64,000 nucleotides of DNA from Brachionus manjavacas (taxonomy: Eukaryota > Rotifera > Eurotatoria > Ploima > Brachionidae): assembly GCA_019054805.1 (NCBI GenBank), contig JAHQIY010000003.1, positions 3,286,001-3,350,000 on the forward strand, read 5' to 3'. Made by a program: the position numbers and the translations under genes. The notes beneath the pieces are model-generated. The model was not told the origin of the DNA. It did no database searches and worked only from the letters and a program-made list of their open reading frames with translations. Below, in pieces: positions 32,058 through 44,393 of this stretch; the first letter of the stretch is position 1; each line of letters begins with the position of its first letter.

Positions 32058-34906
32058 CTATGACAGCTGATGTGATTGATTGCTACTCATCCAGCAATTA
32101 ATGCCTGCTTTAAAGCTGTTAACATTAGGTGCTTCAACTAATTGATTTGGCAGTGAGTTCCATGTGTTAGCGGTTCTATTGAAAAAAAAGTTATCTCTAT
32201 GTTGGAGCCTCGAAATTTCTTTGTGATTTTTGTGTGAGTTTGAAGCAGTGACCTCTTCCTTGGATTTTGGTGACATTAAAATTGTTGCTTTTTTCAACCA
32301 ATTCTATTCCATGCATGAACTTGTATAATTGAATTAGATCAGCTCTTTTTCTTCTTTCCACCAGATTTGGAATGTTTAAAGCCTTCAATCTGCTTTCATA
32401 CGGTTTGTTTTAATATTTGTTTATAATTGAAGAAACAAATTTCGTAGCTCTGCGTTGAATCCTCTCAAGATTCTCACAATCCGACTTAAGAAATGGAGAC
32501 CATACAGGCACAGCAAATTCCAAAAGAGGACGAACAAAAGTTAAATACAATGATCTAAATAACTTTCAATCAAAACGAGCGAATGATTTCCTGATGCGAC
32601 CCAACATTTGATTTGCTTTGTTTGTAGCCTCTATCACTTGATTTTTCCATTTGAGATTTGTATTGAAGATAACTACAAGATCCTTTTCGGTTTCAGACGT
32701 TGATAACTGTTTACCATTAATAGAATAGGTAAATTCTTTGTTTTATGACCGTAATGCATAACCACACATTTTGATGTGTTGAAGAGAAGAAGCCAATCTT
32801 GAGTCCACTTGAAAATTAAATCTAAATCTGATTGTAGTTTCACTGCGCTTATTTCTGATACCGTTTGCGAGAATATTTTTGTATCATCTGCATACATTTT
32901 GACAATATTCTCTTTTCCTTTTGGTAGATCATTGATATACAAAACGAACAAAAGTGGACCAATCACTGATCCTTGTGGTACACCGCTAAAAATCTCAACC
33001 CAATCCGACAAAATTTCACCTTGAACAACTCGTTATTCAAAAAAGCTTCAATCCATTTTAGTGTCAGACCATCAAAGCCATATGCTTTCAATTTAGCTAT
33101 TAGTCGTCTGTGCAGAACAGTATCAAATGCTTTCGCAAAATCTAGCAGAATTACATCAACAGGAATACTTTTGTCTAGACTCATTGAGATGAAATCTAGA
33201 GTTTCCATAAGATTAGATGTACATGACTTTTTCCTGACAAATCCATGCTGTTCTTTAGATAAAATATTGTTCTTATAAAGATAGTCTTCCATTTTGGTTC
33301 TTATTATGCTTTCCTTAATTTTGCACAGAATTGAAGTTAAAGACACAGGACGAAAATTTCTGGCCGTTGATTTATAACCTTTTTTAAACAATGGAGTAAT
33401 ATTTGCTGATCTGAATTGTATTGGAAGCTGACTATTAGATAAAGACTTTCTGAAAATTAAAGTTAAAGTAACAGTAAAGGCTTCTGAAAATTTTTTTATT
33501 AATAGCGGATGAAGCTTGTCTACACCACATGATTTATTTTGATTTAGGTCTTGTAATTTATTATAAACCACTTCATAACTAATATCATTTGGTACAATGT
33601 CAATATATTCTGAACAGTTTTCATTAAATTCAGCTACAAAAGGTGGAAGCTCCCCAAATTGTTCAATAAAAAAAACATCTTGAAAACATTTATCTAGTAG
33701 ATTTGATATCTCTTTCGGTTCTTGCGTTAATTCATTGTTTGACTTCTTTAATGCTTTGATTGATTCTCTGATTACTAGTTGATCATTTAGATATTTGTTT
33801 AATAATTTTGGAATCTTCTTAGCTTTATCTACTAAATTTTGTTCATAAGTTAGTCTGGCTCTTTTTATTTCCGAAGAAACTAATTTACAGATACTTTTGT
33901 AATCATTATAAAGATTCATATCCTTCCAGTTACATGAACAGTTCCTGTATCTAAGATTTTTCTTATTCCTAACTAAGATCTTGAGATCATCTTTTATCCA
34001 TGGTTTTGAGATACTTTTCTTTTTAGAGCCATCCGTCACTCGAATGAATCGATTACCAGCTTCGCTGACATATAAAATAAACTCATTGTACATTTCCTGA
34101 ATATTTTAATTCTCAAATAAGTGCACCCAATCAATATTTGATAAAAAATCAGAAATTTTTTCAAAGTCAGCTTTAATATAAAAAATTTTTCAATAATATA
34201 TGATTCCTTACTAACCTTGTTTTTGAGTACAAAATTGAAAAAGATAACCAGATGTCCTTTATTAATGTTACCAAGCACAAATTTTGTATCGATTGCATAC
34301 ACACTGCCAGACTGAGTCGTGAAAATCAAATCCAAAGTGTTGACAGCTTTTTCGTTTGACATTTGAAATGTTGGAACATTTACATGCTGATATAAAAAAG
34401 TGTCGCTTAGCGTCTCGCTGAATTTATGTTCGATGCCATTTTCGTTTAAGATTTCTGAAACACAGCCATTTGACCAGATGATTGATGGAAAGTTAAAGTC
34501 ACCCAATATTAGAATATCCTTAAAACCTCTTTCATCCACATAGTTTTTAGCTTGTTTGAAGACTAAATCAAAAAAGTTCATATCAACAAAACCGTTTGGC
34601 CTATAAAGACAGCCAACTAAATACTTTTCACAGTTAAAGTTAACAACTCCCCAAATTTGTTCTTAAATGAAAACCTTTATCATTAAATTCAAATGAATCG
34701 ATATTTTCATCAATGTAGAGACATACACCCCCGCCTCTGCGTCCATCACTTCTGTCCTTTCTGTACAAATTGTATCCTTTAATGTTTGCATTTGAGTTGC
34801 TCTTAAACCAAGTCTCACTAACTGCCACAATTTGTGGGCTATGTGTTTCAATAACAACACTGAATTCATCAAGTTTATTGTCAAAGGAAGTAGCATTTAA
34901 ATACAT
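32058..34906 (-). pseudogene. CR1-like LINE ORF2 (endonuclease-RT), broken
   Basis: Endonuclease: MYLNATSFDNKLDEF, SPQIVAVSETWFK, RGGGVCLYIDE, ILILGDFNFPSIIW and NTLDLIFT. The linker has KPWIKDDLKILVRNKKNLRY. RT follows with an intact YADD (YADDTKIF). The C-terminus has NIPNLVERRKRADLIQLYKF and FFNRTANTWNSLPNQLV. EN, RT and C-terminus lie in different frames. Clade: CR1 group, by the 'LxERRxRxDLIxxYK' motif. Confidence 0.8.
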
Positions 34907-34958
34907 TCATTTTAAAGATTCGAGATTATTCACATGTGATGACGCTTTTGATGAACGA

Positions 34959-35718
34959 TTATTGCTTCTTGAATTTGACGATCTGATTTCCACGGATGCC
35001 ATTTCGAAAGGGCGAGTCTTGTGAAAGACCATTATTTGCTTCGTTTCTTTGTTTCCTCAATTCATAGTCTAAAGCTCTTTCGGTTTCAGTCAAATCTGGA
35101 CTAAGATAAATAGATTTGAAATAATTTGAATCTCGCAACTTTTTGGCTGCTAGGAGTAGTGGATTTCTGTTTGCTTCTTCTTTGAGTTCTACTAGAATTG
35201 GGCCTGGTTTACTTTGGTCTTTAGATCCCAAACGTCTCGAATTCACTGGTTTGAAATCACTTTTTCCTAAAGTAGTCAGAATTTGTTTGATTTTTTCTTT
35301 ATCTTCTGCCCTCCTGTCTGTTAGAATCTCTTTCTTTGATTCTAGCACACCATAAATGATCACATTTTTTCTTCTTTTGATTCTTTCATTCATTTCGCTA
35401 ATGGTTGCATTTGCTACAGCTATCTGGTCGGCTGGTTTTTTTTGCATTTTTTGTCTCTTATTTTACCACTTGATCCCACTGACTACTGATGTTGGATGAG
35501 TTTGCTGTTTTATTTGCTGCTGCCAATTCAGATTTCAGTTTGTTTATTTCAATGTCTTTCTCAATTTCTCTTTCCTCTAGATGATTCACATGATTTGAAA
35601 GCTCCAGGACGAATTTCGAAATATTACCGCACCATTCATGCAAAGTTTTTGAATGCCCAGATACGGTTCCCTGTCCAAACGTTGGCCAGTTTTTTTCAAG
35701 CAAAAAATTTGAGTCCAT
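34959..35718 (-). pseudogene. CR1-like LINE ORF1 (coiled coil plus RRM-like part), two frames
   Basis: 35718-35458 starts MDSNFLLEKNWPTFGQGTV and contains a coiled coil (HLEEREIEKDIEINKLKSEL), ending at a stop. 35447-34959 continues with NERIKRRKNVIIYGVLESK, LTTLGKSDFKPVNSRRLG, GPILVELKEE and YLSPDLTETER. Coiled coil followed by 'RRKNVIIYGV' is the layout of an L1-type RNA-binding ORF1 protein, as also found in some CR1/jockey-group elements. A stop separates the two halves. Confidence 0.7.
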
Positions 35719-36244
35719 TTGACAAAAACTGCGTGCTTTTTATTTTATTTTGGCTTACTTTTGCTTCTTTTCCTTACTTTTGGCTTACGTGTGCTTATAT
35801 TTTGGTGCGTTCTTTTCAATTTTTTTTGAATTTCTTAAAAATTTAATATTATTTATAATTTAATATTTAATATAATGATCAATTGTTTAAGATAATTTTA
35901 TTAAAGTTAAATTTTTTTAAAATAGATATGTTTTTACTTATTTCAGTTAAAAAATAGCAGCATAAATAAATCGAATTAGTAAAATTTTTTATGATCCGAC
36001 ATTTCTTAATTATAAATTAGAAGGGAAATTAAGTTTTGCAACAAAAAATCTCTAATGAATAAGAAGGTAATGAATGTGCCAATTGGTAATATTCAAACAA
36101 CTGCTCGAAACAATCCAATAACCGGGCAACACTATTATCAACATCAATAAATGCTACAAGCGAATCAAATTCCAAACCAAGAAGTACTGAATGGTACACT
36201 AATGCAATAAAAATTCTAAAATACCGGTTTTCCTTAAATCAAGT

Positions 36245-37812
36245 TTTCCTCAAGGCCATCTAGTGGAATAGGATGGGTAGTGCGTAATAAATTAGTTAGA
36301 GATATTAATCGTAGCTTTGTCTCAGAAAGAGTTTCGGTCTGTAAATTCAATAAGTTAGCGATAATCGGAGTCTACATGAGGTTTAACGATGGACTCTTAG
36401 ATACTAGAATCAAACACAAAATGGAGGTTAATAACTTGCTGTCACTGGCAAACACACTAAAAGAGCAAAATTTTGAAATCATGATCATTGGAGACTTTAA
36501 CAGTGACTTAAATCGATCAAATTCATTCGACAACATACTAAGGGATGCAGTCGAAAGGAATTGTTACAAATTAGCCGAAATGCTCTATTTGCAGCAGGTC
36601 GATTATAAATACAAACAAAGGAATAAATTCTCAAAAATTGACCATCTAATAGTGGAAACATCAAATATGAATATTTGCCAAATGAACACTCTAAACGCCG
36701 ACGATAATGTAAGTGATCATCGAGCAGTAAGCGTAATTCAGCGTAAACCTGGCGATCTCGACGAGACTTAATAAGATAACGAATGAGAAGGAGAAGAAAT
36801 TGAAGTATAAGTGGGATGACTAAGCGTTTAGACTTGCTTATGATGAGAGTCTGAGAGTGAAACTGAGAGACATTGAATTAAAATATTCTTTCAAAATTAT
36901 TTAAAGAAAGAAGAGGTTAAAATTATGCTGAGTCAAATAACAAATGAGATACATAGCGCCATGCAAGAGTCAGCAACTGAAGTTCTTGGTAAAGAGGAAA
37001 AAAAAGAGCTCTAAACTGACTAGTCATTTAAAAAATAACAAGTGGTGGGAAACTAGAATTGCAGTTATTTATGCGAAACAAAAAGCGGCTTATCTGCGTT
37101 ACAAGGACAGTAATTTTACGTCTATACAAGCAAAGAAAGATTTGAAGCACTGGAAAACACTATTCCGAAAGCAACAAAAAGAAAACAAAGAAGTGCTCAA
37201 AGATAAAGCCGCATTAAAGCTCAAATTCCTATTTAAAAACAACAAAAACAGGTTCTGGAAAGAAATGAATAAGGAGCGAAATGAGACGGTAAAAACAAAT
37301 TCAAATGTCAACGAATTAAAAAAGGGTTAGCAACTCTTCTTATACTTCTGATTAGCAACTCGGTAGAATATTTGAATAAGATGTTTGAGACCACTGGCAA
37401 GTTTGGCGTAATATGGGTGATAAAGTTTAACCCGAAGAAGAGAGTTTATATAGGATTTGGTTTGGTAAACAACCCATTCGCTATAATAAAGCCAACATTT
37501 GATGGAATGGAAGTGCAACGTGTTAAAAGTGCCAAATACCTCGGTGTGTTAATAAATGAGAAAATTAGTAACAGTGATCATGTAAACAATAGGCGAACAA
37601 TCATTCTATCAGCAGTAAATAAACTTAAGCGCTCAGTCATCTCGTCGAAATTGCTCTCGCCAAAGATAAAAGTTTTCTGCTATAAGACTTATTGTCCTTC
37701 AACACTGTGATACGGACTAGAGCCGATTGCTCTAAATAAGAAGGCAATGGCTGCATTACAAACAAAAGAATCTACAATAGTTAAGAATTTGGTTGGATTG
37801 GGCAAGCGGTGT
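36245..37812 (+). mobile_element. LINE copy with internal deletion of the RT palm
   Basis: 36280-36771 encodes an endonuclease domain (LAIIGVYMRFNDG, NFEIMIIGDFNSDLNRS, KIDHLIVE, DDNVSDHRAVSV). 36944-37330 is the basic linker (NNKWWETRIAVIYAKQKAAY, LKFLFKNNKNRFWKEMN). 37372-37812 is the RT thumb and beyond (FNPKKRVYIGFG, SAKYLGVLINEKIS, GLEPIALNKKAMAALQTKES). The palm with its YADD box is missing between about 37330 and 37400, so it cannot transpose. A third LINE lineage, unlike the two others by sequence. Confidence 0.75.
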
Positions 37813-38160
37813 AAAAGCAGTGAGCAATTTCTTCTTCGTGTGTAAATTCATTTTCAAACTCTGACGTAATTTTTGTTGGTGGTTCATCGCATAATGATGC
37901 TTTTTGTAAAATTTTTCTTCTTGGTTCAAGTTTTGAAAATTTTAAAGCATCAGATGGATGATTATGGACAATTTCTTCACTTTCCATTTCTACCTCATAA
38001 TCTCCGGGTTTAATGATACATTTATGTGTCAAATGACCATTTTGATGACTTTTTCCGCATAAGGATTCCTTAACTGGACATTTTGCTACATTATTATTTT
38101 CATCGTCACAAAAATAGTATTTAGGCTTTTGACCAACAATTTAGACTATACATCATAACC
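37781..38160 (-). pseudogene. Fragment of a FLYWCH-like / MULE-associated zinc-finger protein
   Basis: The minus strand reads IVGQKPKYYFCDDEN, CPVKESLCGKSHQNGHLTHK, CIIKPGDYEVEMES then EEIVHNHPSD and KLEPRRKILQKASLCDE. The C...H-x-H end (HNHPSD) is that of a FLYWCH-type finger as found in front of MULE transposases. The first part resembles the sequence at 61770-61890 (IVGHKQKCYFCDDED). It lies directly against the end of the preceding LINE copy. No transposase follows; fragment only. Confidence 0.5.
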
Positions 38161-38200
38161 GATAAATATTAGCGGGACCAGTAAGGTTTTTAATATTTTT

Positions 38201-38247
38201 CTTGTCTGTTTTGGGAAATATATCATATATTTCCCAAAACAGACAAG
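38201..38247. repeat. Perfect 47-bp palindrome (23-bp arms, 1-nt centre)
   Basis: cttgtctgttttgggaaata + tat, a central c, then the exact reverse complement. It would form a perfect hairpin or cruciform. No gene surrounds it; it lies between the FLYWCH-like fragment and a LINE tail piece. Confidence 0.95.
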
Positions 38248-38584
38248 TAAAGTAAAGACGTGTAAAGTTTACACCCTTTTAACTCCGTTTTTTAGAGGCC
38301 TATCTTTATAATATATTCGATTCAGAATTATTTTCGATTTTTAGCCTATCAATTCGAAAGGCATCAAAAAATTTTTTGAGTAATTCGCATTTGGAATTAC
38401 TTGGTAAGAAGTGAAAACGAAAAGTACTGTACCTTCTAAGACTGTGCTTAATTTCTGTACTTAATTAGCGTCTTACAGATTAAAATTTGTTCCATTAAGT
38501 TAAAAGATTTAAAAGTTGAATATTGGAATAAATGAAGAGTTGAATAAGTTTAAAAAAAGATAATTGATTAATTGAATAGTTGAG

Positions 38585-38720
38585 AACCCTAACTTCTTCA
38601 CGAATAGAGTTGTTAACTAATGGAATGCCCTGCCAGCCAAAGTTACCGACTCTCAATCAATCAGCAAGTTCAAGAATAAGTACGACGCCTTCAAGTCTAG
38701 CATATCATTTCACTAATGCG
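38585..38720 (+). mobile_element. LINE C-terminal fragment
   Basis: Encodes NPNFFTNRVVN, a stop, then WNALPAKVTDSQSISKFKN and KYDAFK, the 'FFTNRVVxxWNxLPxxVVxSxSxxxFKxxLD' end of CR1-type LINE polyproteins. About 200 bp of AT-rich DNA follow before the gypsy-like fossil. Confidence 0.6.
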
Positions 38721-38939
38721 TAATAGTTCCTTCCTCCTTTTTTTATTGTATACTTCTTCTATTTTTAATTTTTCATTGTAATTCTATTTTAATTGTAATT
38801 TTATTTGATTTGTAATGGTATTTAAACTGTAATCTATTTTGTAATTCTATTTTTGTATTCTTGCATATTTTTACTTTGTAAAAGTATTGTACATAATACT
38901 AACTTAATTCCGCGCAATACATTCTTAGATTAAATTAAA

Positions 38940-41900
38940 CTATGACTCGATGTCAACGACAAACTTCGACGATCTGCCAAAGTTTGACCCAGGCAGGGAT
39001 CAAGCAGCAATCGCCAGCAGATGGTAAAAATGATTGGAGGTTTGGTACCTGTACCTAGCCAGCAGAGAGCTAGATACCAAAGAGAACATGGAAGCAGACA
39101 CCGATTATCAGAAAACTAAAACCTTAAAGTCACTGTTCCTGCTAAAGATAGGAGACGATGCGAGGGAAATATACAATAGCAAGAAGAAGGCGGACAACTT
39201 GGACAAATGAAATAGCGGTGATCAAGTTTATGAGTGAGCACTAAGCACCTAGGCGATCGAAGTTCGCATATGTCAGTATTTTTTTTCGGGCGAGAAGAAA
39301 GGAGGGCGAAGCTGTCAATGACTTTATGGTAAGGATTTGTAAATTAGCAAAGCCATGCGACTTTAGCGACCAACTGGACAAGGAGCTTTTGCGAGCTTTT
39401 TTGTTCGGCTGCGGAATCGAAAGAGTGGAGGAAATGATGTGCATCGATGATAAGAAGACGCTAGACGATGCCATCGAATGTGGGCTTAAAAATGAGCACA
39501 AACTTGAAGATCTGAAGCAGATCCGAGTAGCACACACACATGACCAAGTATACTACAGTGGAACAATAAACCACACCACTTTTCGCAGACCAGAAGCGGC
39601 ACTGAAGCAATCAATAGCCTGTGCGTGGTGCGGTGGTAAACCACACGCCAGAGCAAATTGCTCTGCAAAGGACAAGGAATGCAGCAACTGCCTCAAAATA
39701 GGTCACTTCGCATGTGCATGTTGAAGTACTAAAGTCCAGTAAAACACGAATACACGAAACAGTAATCATCGGAACAGCTCAGAGGGCAGAAGCACCAAAA
39801 CTGGATCGGAAAAACAACAAGAAACCAACCGAGCTAATCAGAGCGCCAGTAGGCGTCATACAAGCTCAAGAGGAATACATGCAGTGACAAGCAGCCAAAG
39901 TCCTGCCATTTCAGACATAAGCATTGTGCTATCAGCATCAGAGTATGACGAGTACCTGCGAGCCAAGAACTATTTGGAAGCGAGTGAATGGAGCGACCAG
40001 CAAGCAGGAGTAATTCCAATGGAAGCAGGTGACACTAACGTGCACATGATGGTAACGGTGGACGGCTCTAAAATAAGGGTGTTGGTAGACACTGGAGCGG
40101 CATCAAATGTGTTGGACGAGCCAACGTACCACCAGCTAAGCAGTAGACCAGCTCCTGAGAATCTAAACAAGCCATACTATGGGTTCGGAAGTCCAGAAAA
40201 GCCACTCGAAGTATTAGGCTTCTTCGTAGCAACGGTTTCTTCGAAAGAAAAGAATGAAAGAGCGCCCTTTTTCGTGGTGATAGGCAAGCATCAAAACCTT
40301 ATATGCAAGAAGACCGCGATAGCCTTTAAGATGGTATAATTGCACCTCGATGACGATACAGAGAGTAGCCTAGCTGTCAGCTAAATAGACGTGAAGGAGC
40401 ACTTAAGCTAACAAGAGTTGATCGAGATGTTTCCCGAACTATTCAGTGGAAAACTGGGCTGCGTCAAAGGTATCGAAGTCAAACTTAAAATCGACGATTC
40501 CGTCAGACCAGTAAAGCAACCATTGCGAGCAACACCGTTTCATTACAGAGCTGCAGTTAAGAGAGAGCTGGACAAGCAGGAGGCCGACGGCATCATAGAG
40601 AAAATCAACTCAATGACGACGTCAATCGAATGGTAATCCAATTTAGTTATCGTGCCGAAGGACCGTCATCCAAGCAAAAGTTGATACCTACATCGACATA
40701 ACTCAGATCAGCAAGTTGGACACGCAGTAAGAATCACGTGCGATTCAAGACAGCTGAATAAGGCCCTAAAGCGTGTCAGATTTGCAATGAGAACTGTCGA
40801 GGACTTAGTGGTCATTGTGAACGGAGCAACTCTATTCTCGAAGTTAGATCTCAACAAGGCTTTTCATCAAATGACTCTGGCTGAAGAATCGCTCAATCTA
40901 ACCACGATCACTACACACAAAGGTCTATATCGCTACAAACGCCTTCACAAGGGCATTTCAAGTGCATCTGAGATATTTACGGAGACAATAAGAGAGCTCC
41001 TGGCCAATATCCCAGGGCAGATCAACATGACGGATGATATCTTGGTGTTCGGAAAATCACGCAAGGAACATCACGACAATTTGATAGCCGTTTTAAAACG
41101 ATTGGAAGAAATAGACATAACGCTAAACATTGAGAAGTCTGAGTTTTATAAGTCGGAACTAATTTTTTTTGGACTACGCTTTACGCCAAATGGCATTTCT
41201 CCGACAGTAGATCGAGTGAAGGCCATCAAAGAAGCACAAGCACCGGCTGATGCCAAGGCACTCAGGAGCTTCCTTTGTAGCTTGACGTGGAGCTCGCGAT
41301 TCATGCCGAACATATGCACGATTGCCGAGCCACTCTGGAGGTCAGCCATTCGTCATAGAAACCGATAACAGAGCTATCAAACTCATCTTTGCCAACACCA
41401 AAGCAAGACCACCAGCCCGAATTGAAAGGCTAGCACTTCGTCTAAGCTAATTCGATTACGCATTTGTCCACAAACCTGGTAAGTCTAACGTGGCAGACTT
41501 TTTTTCGAGACATCAACTAAAGCCTACGAAGGATGCCTTCTTAGAGGAACTTAGGGAGAGTATGGAATCTGAAAAGTATGTCAACTCCATCGTAGCTGGG
41601 AAGCCATCCCGATCGGTCACCATTGATGAGATAAGAGAAGAGACTAGGAGAGATAAGCAGTTGCAGGAGCTGCTCAAGCTGATTGGAGAGAAAAATGGAT
41701 CAGACTCCTTGCCAAAGAGCCCCAGCAGCTACAAACCAATATTTCATGAGCTAAACTCGACTCAAGATGGCATTCTTCTGCGAGGCCAGAACGTGGTGAT
41801 CCCTGTGAGTTTGAGAGAAAGAATAGCAAATTTAGCCCACATTGGTCACCAGGGAATTGTGAAAACAAAGCCCCTAATCAGATCAAGAGTTTGGTACCAC

Positions 41901-43420
41901 GGAATTGACGAACAAGTCGAGCGAAAGGTGCGTGAATGTCCAGCATGTCAAGCTCTTGATTCCAAAAGAAGCTATAAGCCATTGCGACCAACAGAGTTGC
42001 CCGAAGGTCTGTGGCAAGATGTGTCTGCTGACTTCTTTGGGCCAATGCCAGACGGACAATATTGGTTAGTGGACAGCTGTGACTATAGTAAGTGGGTTAG
42101 CGTCACAAGAATACAAAGCGTAGCATTTGAGCACGTAAGACCAATCCTCGCCCAGCTGTTCAGTACCATGGATCATCCAAAGCAGTACAAGACCGACTAC
42201 GGATTTTCATTCCAATCTCACGAATTTGAGAAATTTGCTATACCATACGGTTTCAAGCATCGCAAAGTCACACCCTACTGGCCAAGAGCAACAACCAGAG
42301 CCGAAACCGTAATGAGAAGCCTCAACAAAGTTCTCTAAAAACAAAACTGGAAGGAAGAAAACCTGACATAGCGCTAAATGAGTTTCTTGCAGCATTCCAT
42401 GACACACCGCATTCTGCAACAGGTATAGCACCTAACCATCTCATGTTTGGGCGGGTAAGTACGTCAGGTTTGCCAGTTCGAGAAAGATAGAGGTTTTTCA
42501 TGTACCAGTCATCTAATCACCAAAAGGCGAGAGAACATCACATAGAGTACGTTGAGCGCATGAAAAAGCAATTTGACCAAAAGATGAAAGCGCAGGACTG
42601 TCCCATTCGCAAAGGCGACAAGGTCTTATTCAAACGAAAGGGAATTCGCAAAGACATGTCGCCTTGGGACCCGGATCCGTTCACGGTAGAGACCATCAAA
42701 GGCTTTCTCATCACGGCCAGTCGACAATATCCTAAGTCCCAGTGTATAAGCAGGAACTCGTCCTGTTTCAGATTATATATGGGGCACGATGTGGCTGAAG
42801 TGCAAACAGAACTTGTAAAAAATACCGCCCAACCCAACATAAGGTCTGAAAACATCTCCTCGCAAGGCACACCAGATCAACCAGTAGAAGCCCCAGTAAC
42901 GAGTTCAGGGGTCAAAAGTGCAAGGAGACCTAGAAGGCCATCGAAGCAGGAACCGGCACAAATTGCCAAAGAACGAGAGGCAGAGAGATTGGCCAAAGAA
43001 GCAATCAAGGCTCCGGCGCCCACCCGATCTTCGAGCCGTCTAAAAAACCAGTATACCCAACAGAATGCTCTCTTCGGAGAAGAGGTGGAAAATACGATCC
43101 TGGGCGTTGGTGTGCGTCGCCCTCGATCTACGCACACCAACGCCCAGAAAGTTTTGCCACTGAACTGTTGCAACGCATCACAAAGAAGGGCACACGCGTA
43201 GCTGATGTGCATGCTTACGCCGCAAACAGCCTTAACTTTAAACATGCATATCACAAGTGAATTATATGCGGATCGAATGAAGCAAGAAAACAATATTCAA
43301 CTACACTTCTATTCTAGAATTTAGGCCTTACTAAAACTCGACCGAATCGATTAGATCGGCCGATTTCATATTCCCTTTTTAGATAAATAAAAGTATTCGA
43401 ACCATCAGACTTTAGTCTTC
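38940..43420 (+). mobile_element. Fossil Ty3/gypsy-like LTR retrotransposon, broken
   Basis: Parts in order on the plus strand: gag-like region ending in zinc knuckles (CAWCGGKPHARANC, CSNCLKIGHFAC; about 39000-39730), protease (VLVDTGAASNVLD; about 39880-40340), reverse transcriptase (FSKLDLNKAFHQM, MTDDILVFGK; about 40400-41370), RNase H (about 41340-41520), integrase with its zinc-binding and core regions (HIGHQGIVKTK, CPACQAL; about 41500-42440) and a basic C-terminal region (about 42480-43200). The order PR-RT-RH-IN is that of the Ty3/gypsy group. The coding part is interrupted by roughly ten breaks, so it is a fossil. Paired LTRs were not found; a polyA signal and CA end near 43390-43420 may mark a 3' LTR remnant. 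GC content is much higher than in the host DNA. Confidence 0.85.
43100..43147. repeat. 18-bp perfect inverted repeat near the 3' end of the gypsy-like fossil
   Basis: ctgggcgttggtgtgcgt at 43100-43117 pairs exactly with 43130-43147, with a 12-nt loop (cgccctcgatct). It lies at the end of the coding region of the fossil. Confidence 0.9.
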
Positions 43421-43559
43421 ACATTTTTTTATCCATCCAAACTAGCAACCCAGAACTAAACCATAAATAAAGGATAGAATATTCACTATTCTTTTTCCAA
43501 AAATTCTAAAATTAAGATCAACAGTTATTCTTATACTTAATAAACACTACTGAACATGA

Positions 43560-43690
43560 ATTTAAACTGATATCATCTTCATTTTCCACTTAATAAGCCA
43601 CTGTTCTGGTTTGTTGGTGTATTTATTTACCTAATGTTCTAGTTTTCCCTTTTTTATAAAAATAAAGAATTCATACTTGTTAAGTATGAA
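43560..43690 (-). mobile_element. Short jockey-like LINE fragment
   Basis: Plus-strand string cattttccacttaataagcc and following bases match the minus-strand copy at 58280-58390 (cattttccatttaataagcc). This is the INKYTNELEQWLIKWKM region of RT. Confidence 0.6.
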
Positions 43691-44393
43691 TTTAAAGATA
43701 AACGTTTTTCAAAAGTTTATGGAGAAATTAAAATTTACACTAAAATCATTTATTTAAAAATGTAATGTACGGAAATTTTCTTAAAAAAATCTTTAAAAAA
43801 CAGTAGTATCAATTCAGTACTGTAAGGGTTGATAAAAATAAAAAAAAATCAAGTTCATTTCATCTTTTTTTTGATTTTTCTTCAAAAATAAAGTTGTTTT
43901 ATTTGCCTTATTTTTTGTCTGAAATCAAGATTTTTTAACAAAAAAGTGAAAATAAACGAAGCCAAAAGACTTTATTTACATTGTGTAATACAAAGTCCAA
44001 AAATAAATCATCATTAATTCAAAAAAAAATTTATTATATTTATGGTCAATTTAAAAAATTAAATTATTTTTGTTTTCTATCATAAATTAAAATTATTTCA
44101 TCTTCAAATATACAAATTTACAAGATTTTCAAATTTAAGTCAAATAACTTTTTTAGAAAAATAATTAAAATAAAATTACCTTTTTATGTACTAGAATTTG
44201 TTAAATAAAATTTAAGTAGTTTCTAGAAATTACCAATTAAGAATTAAAAATTTGCATACAATCGCCTCAAAAAATAAAACAATAAAGAATCATCAAAACT
44301 ATGCAAAATACTTTTTATTTAATTTCAAGTTATTGCCAGTAAGTTCTCGTAAATTAGATAAAAGTTTTAAATGAACAAAATGAATCTTTGCAA
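43691..44393. other. AT-rich intergenic DNA, 3' flank of the next minus-strand gene
   Basis: No coding signal. A reverse-oriented polyA signal (tttatt, about 44313) could serve the gene at 44394-45499. Confidence 0.4.

Larger units (their letters stand above)
31990..35720 (-). mobile_element. Near full-length CR1-like LINE (ORF1, endonuclease, RT, 3' repeat), inactive
   Basis: Read on the minus strand: ORF1 (35718-34959), endonuclease (34906-34036), RT and C-terminus (34093-32058), then a short (CTA)n end near 32000, like the copy at 18255-20015. RT motifs: [82 protein letters not shown] and YADDTKIF. Frame shifts fall between the EN pieces, within RT near 33000 and in the C-terminus near 32390 and 32297, so no single EN-RT protein can be made. 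It is inserted next to jockey-like LINE debris. Confidence 0.85.
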
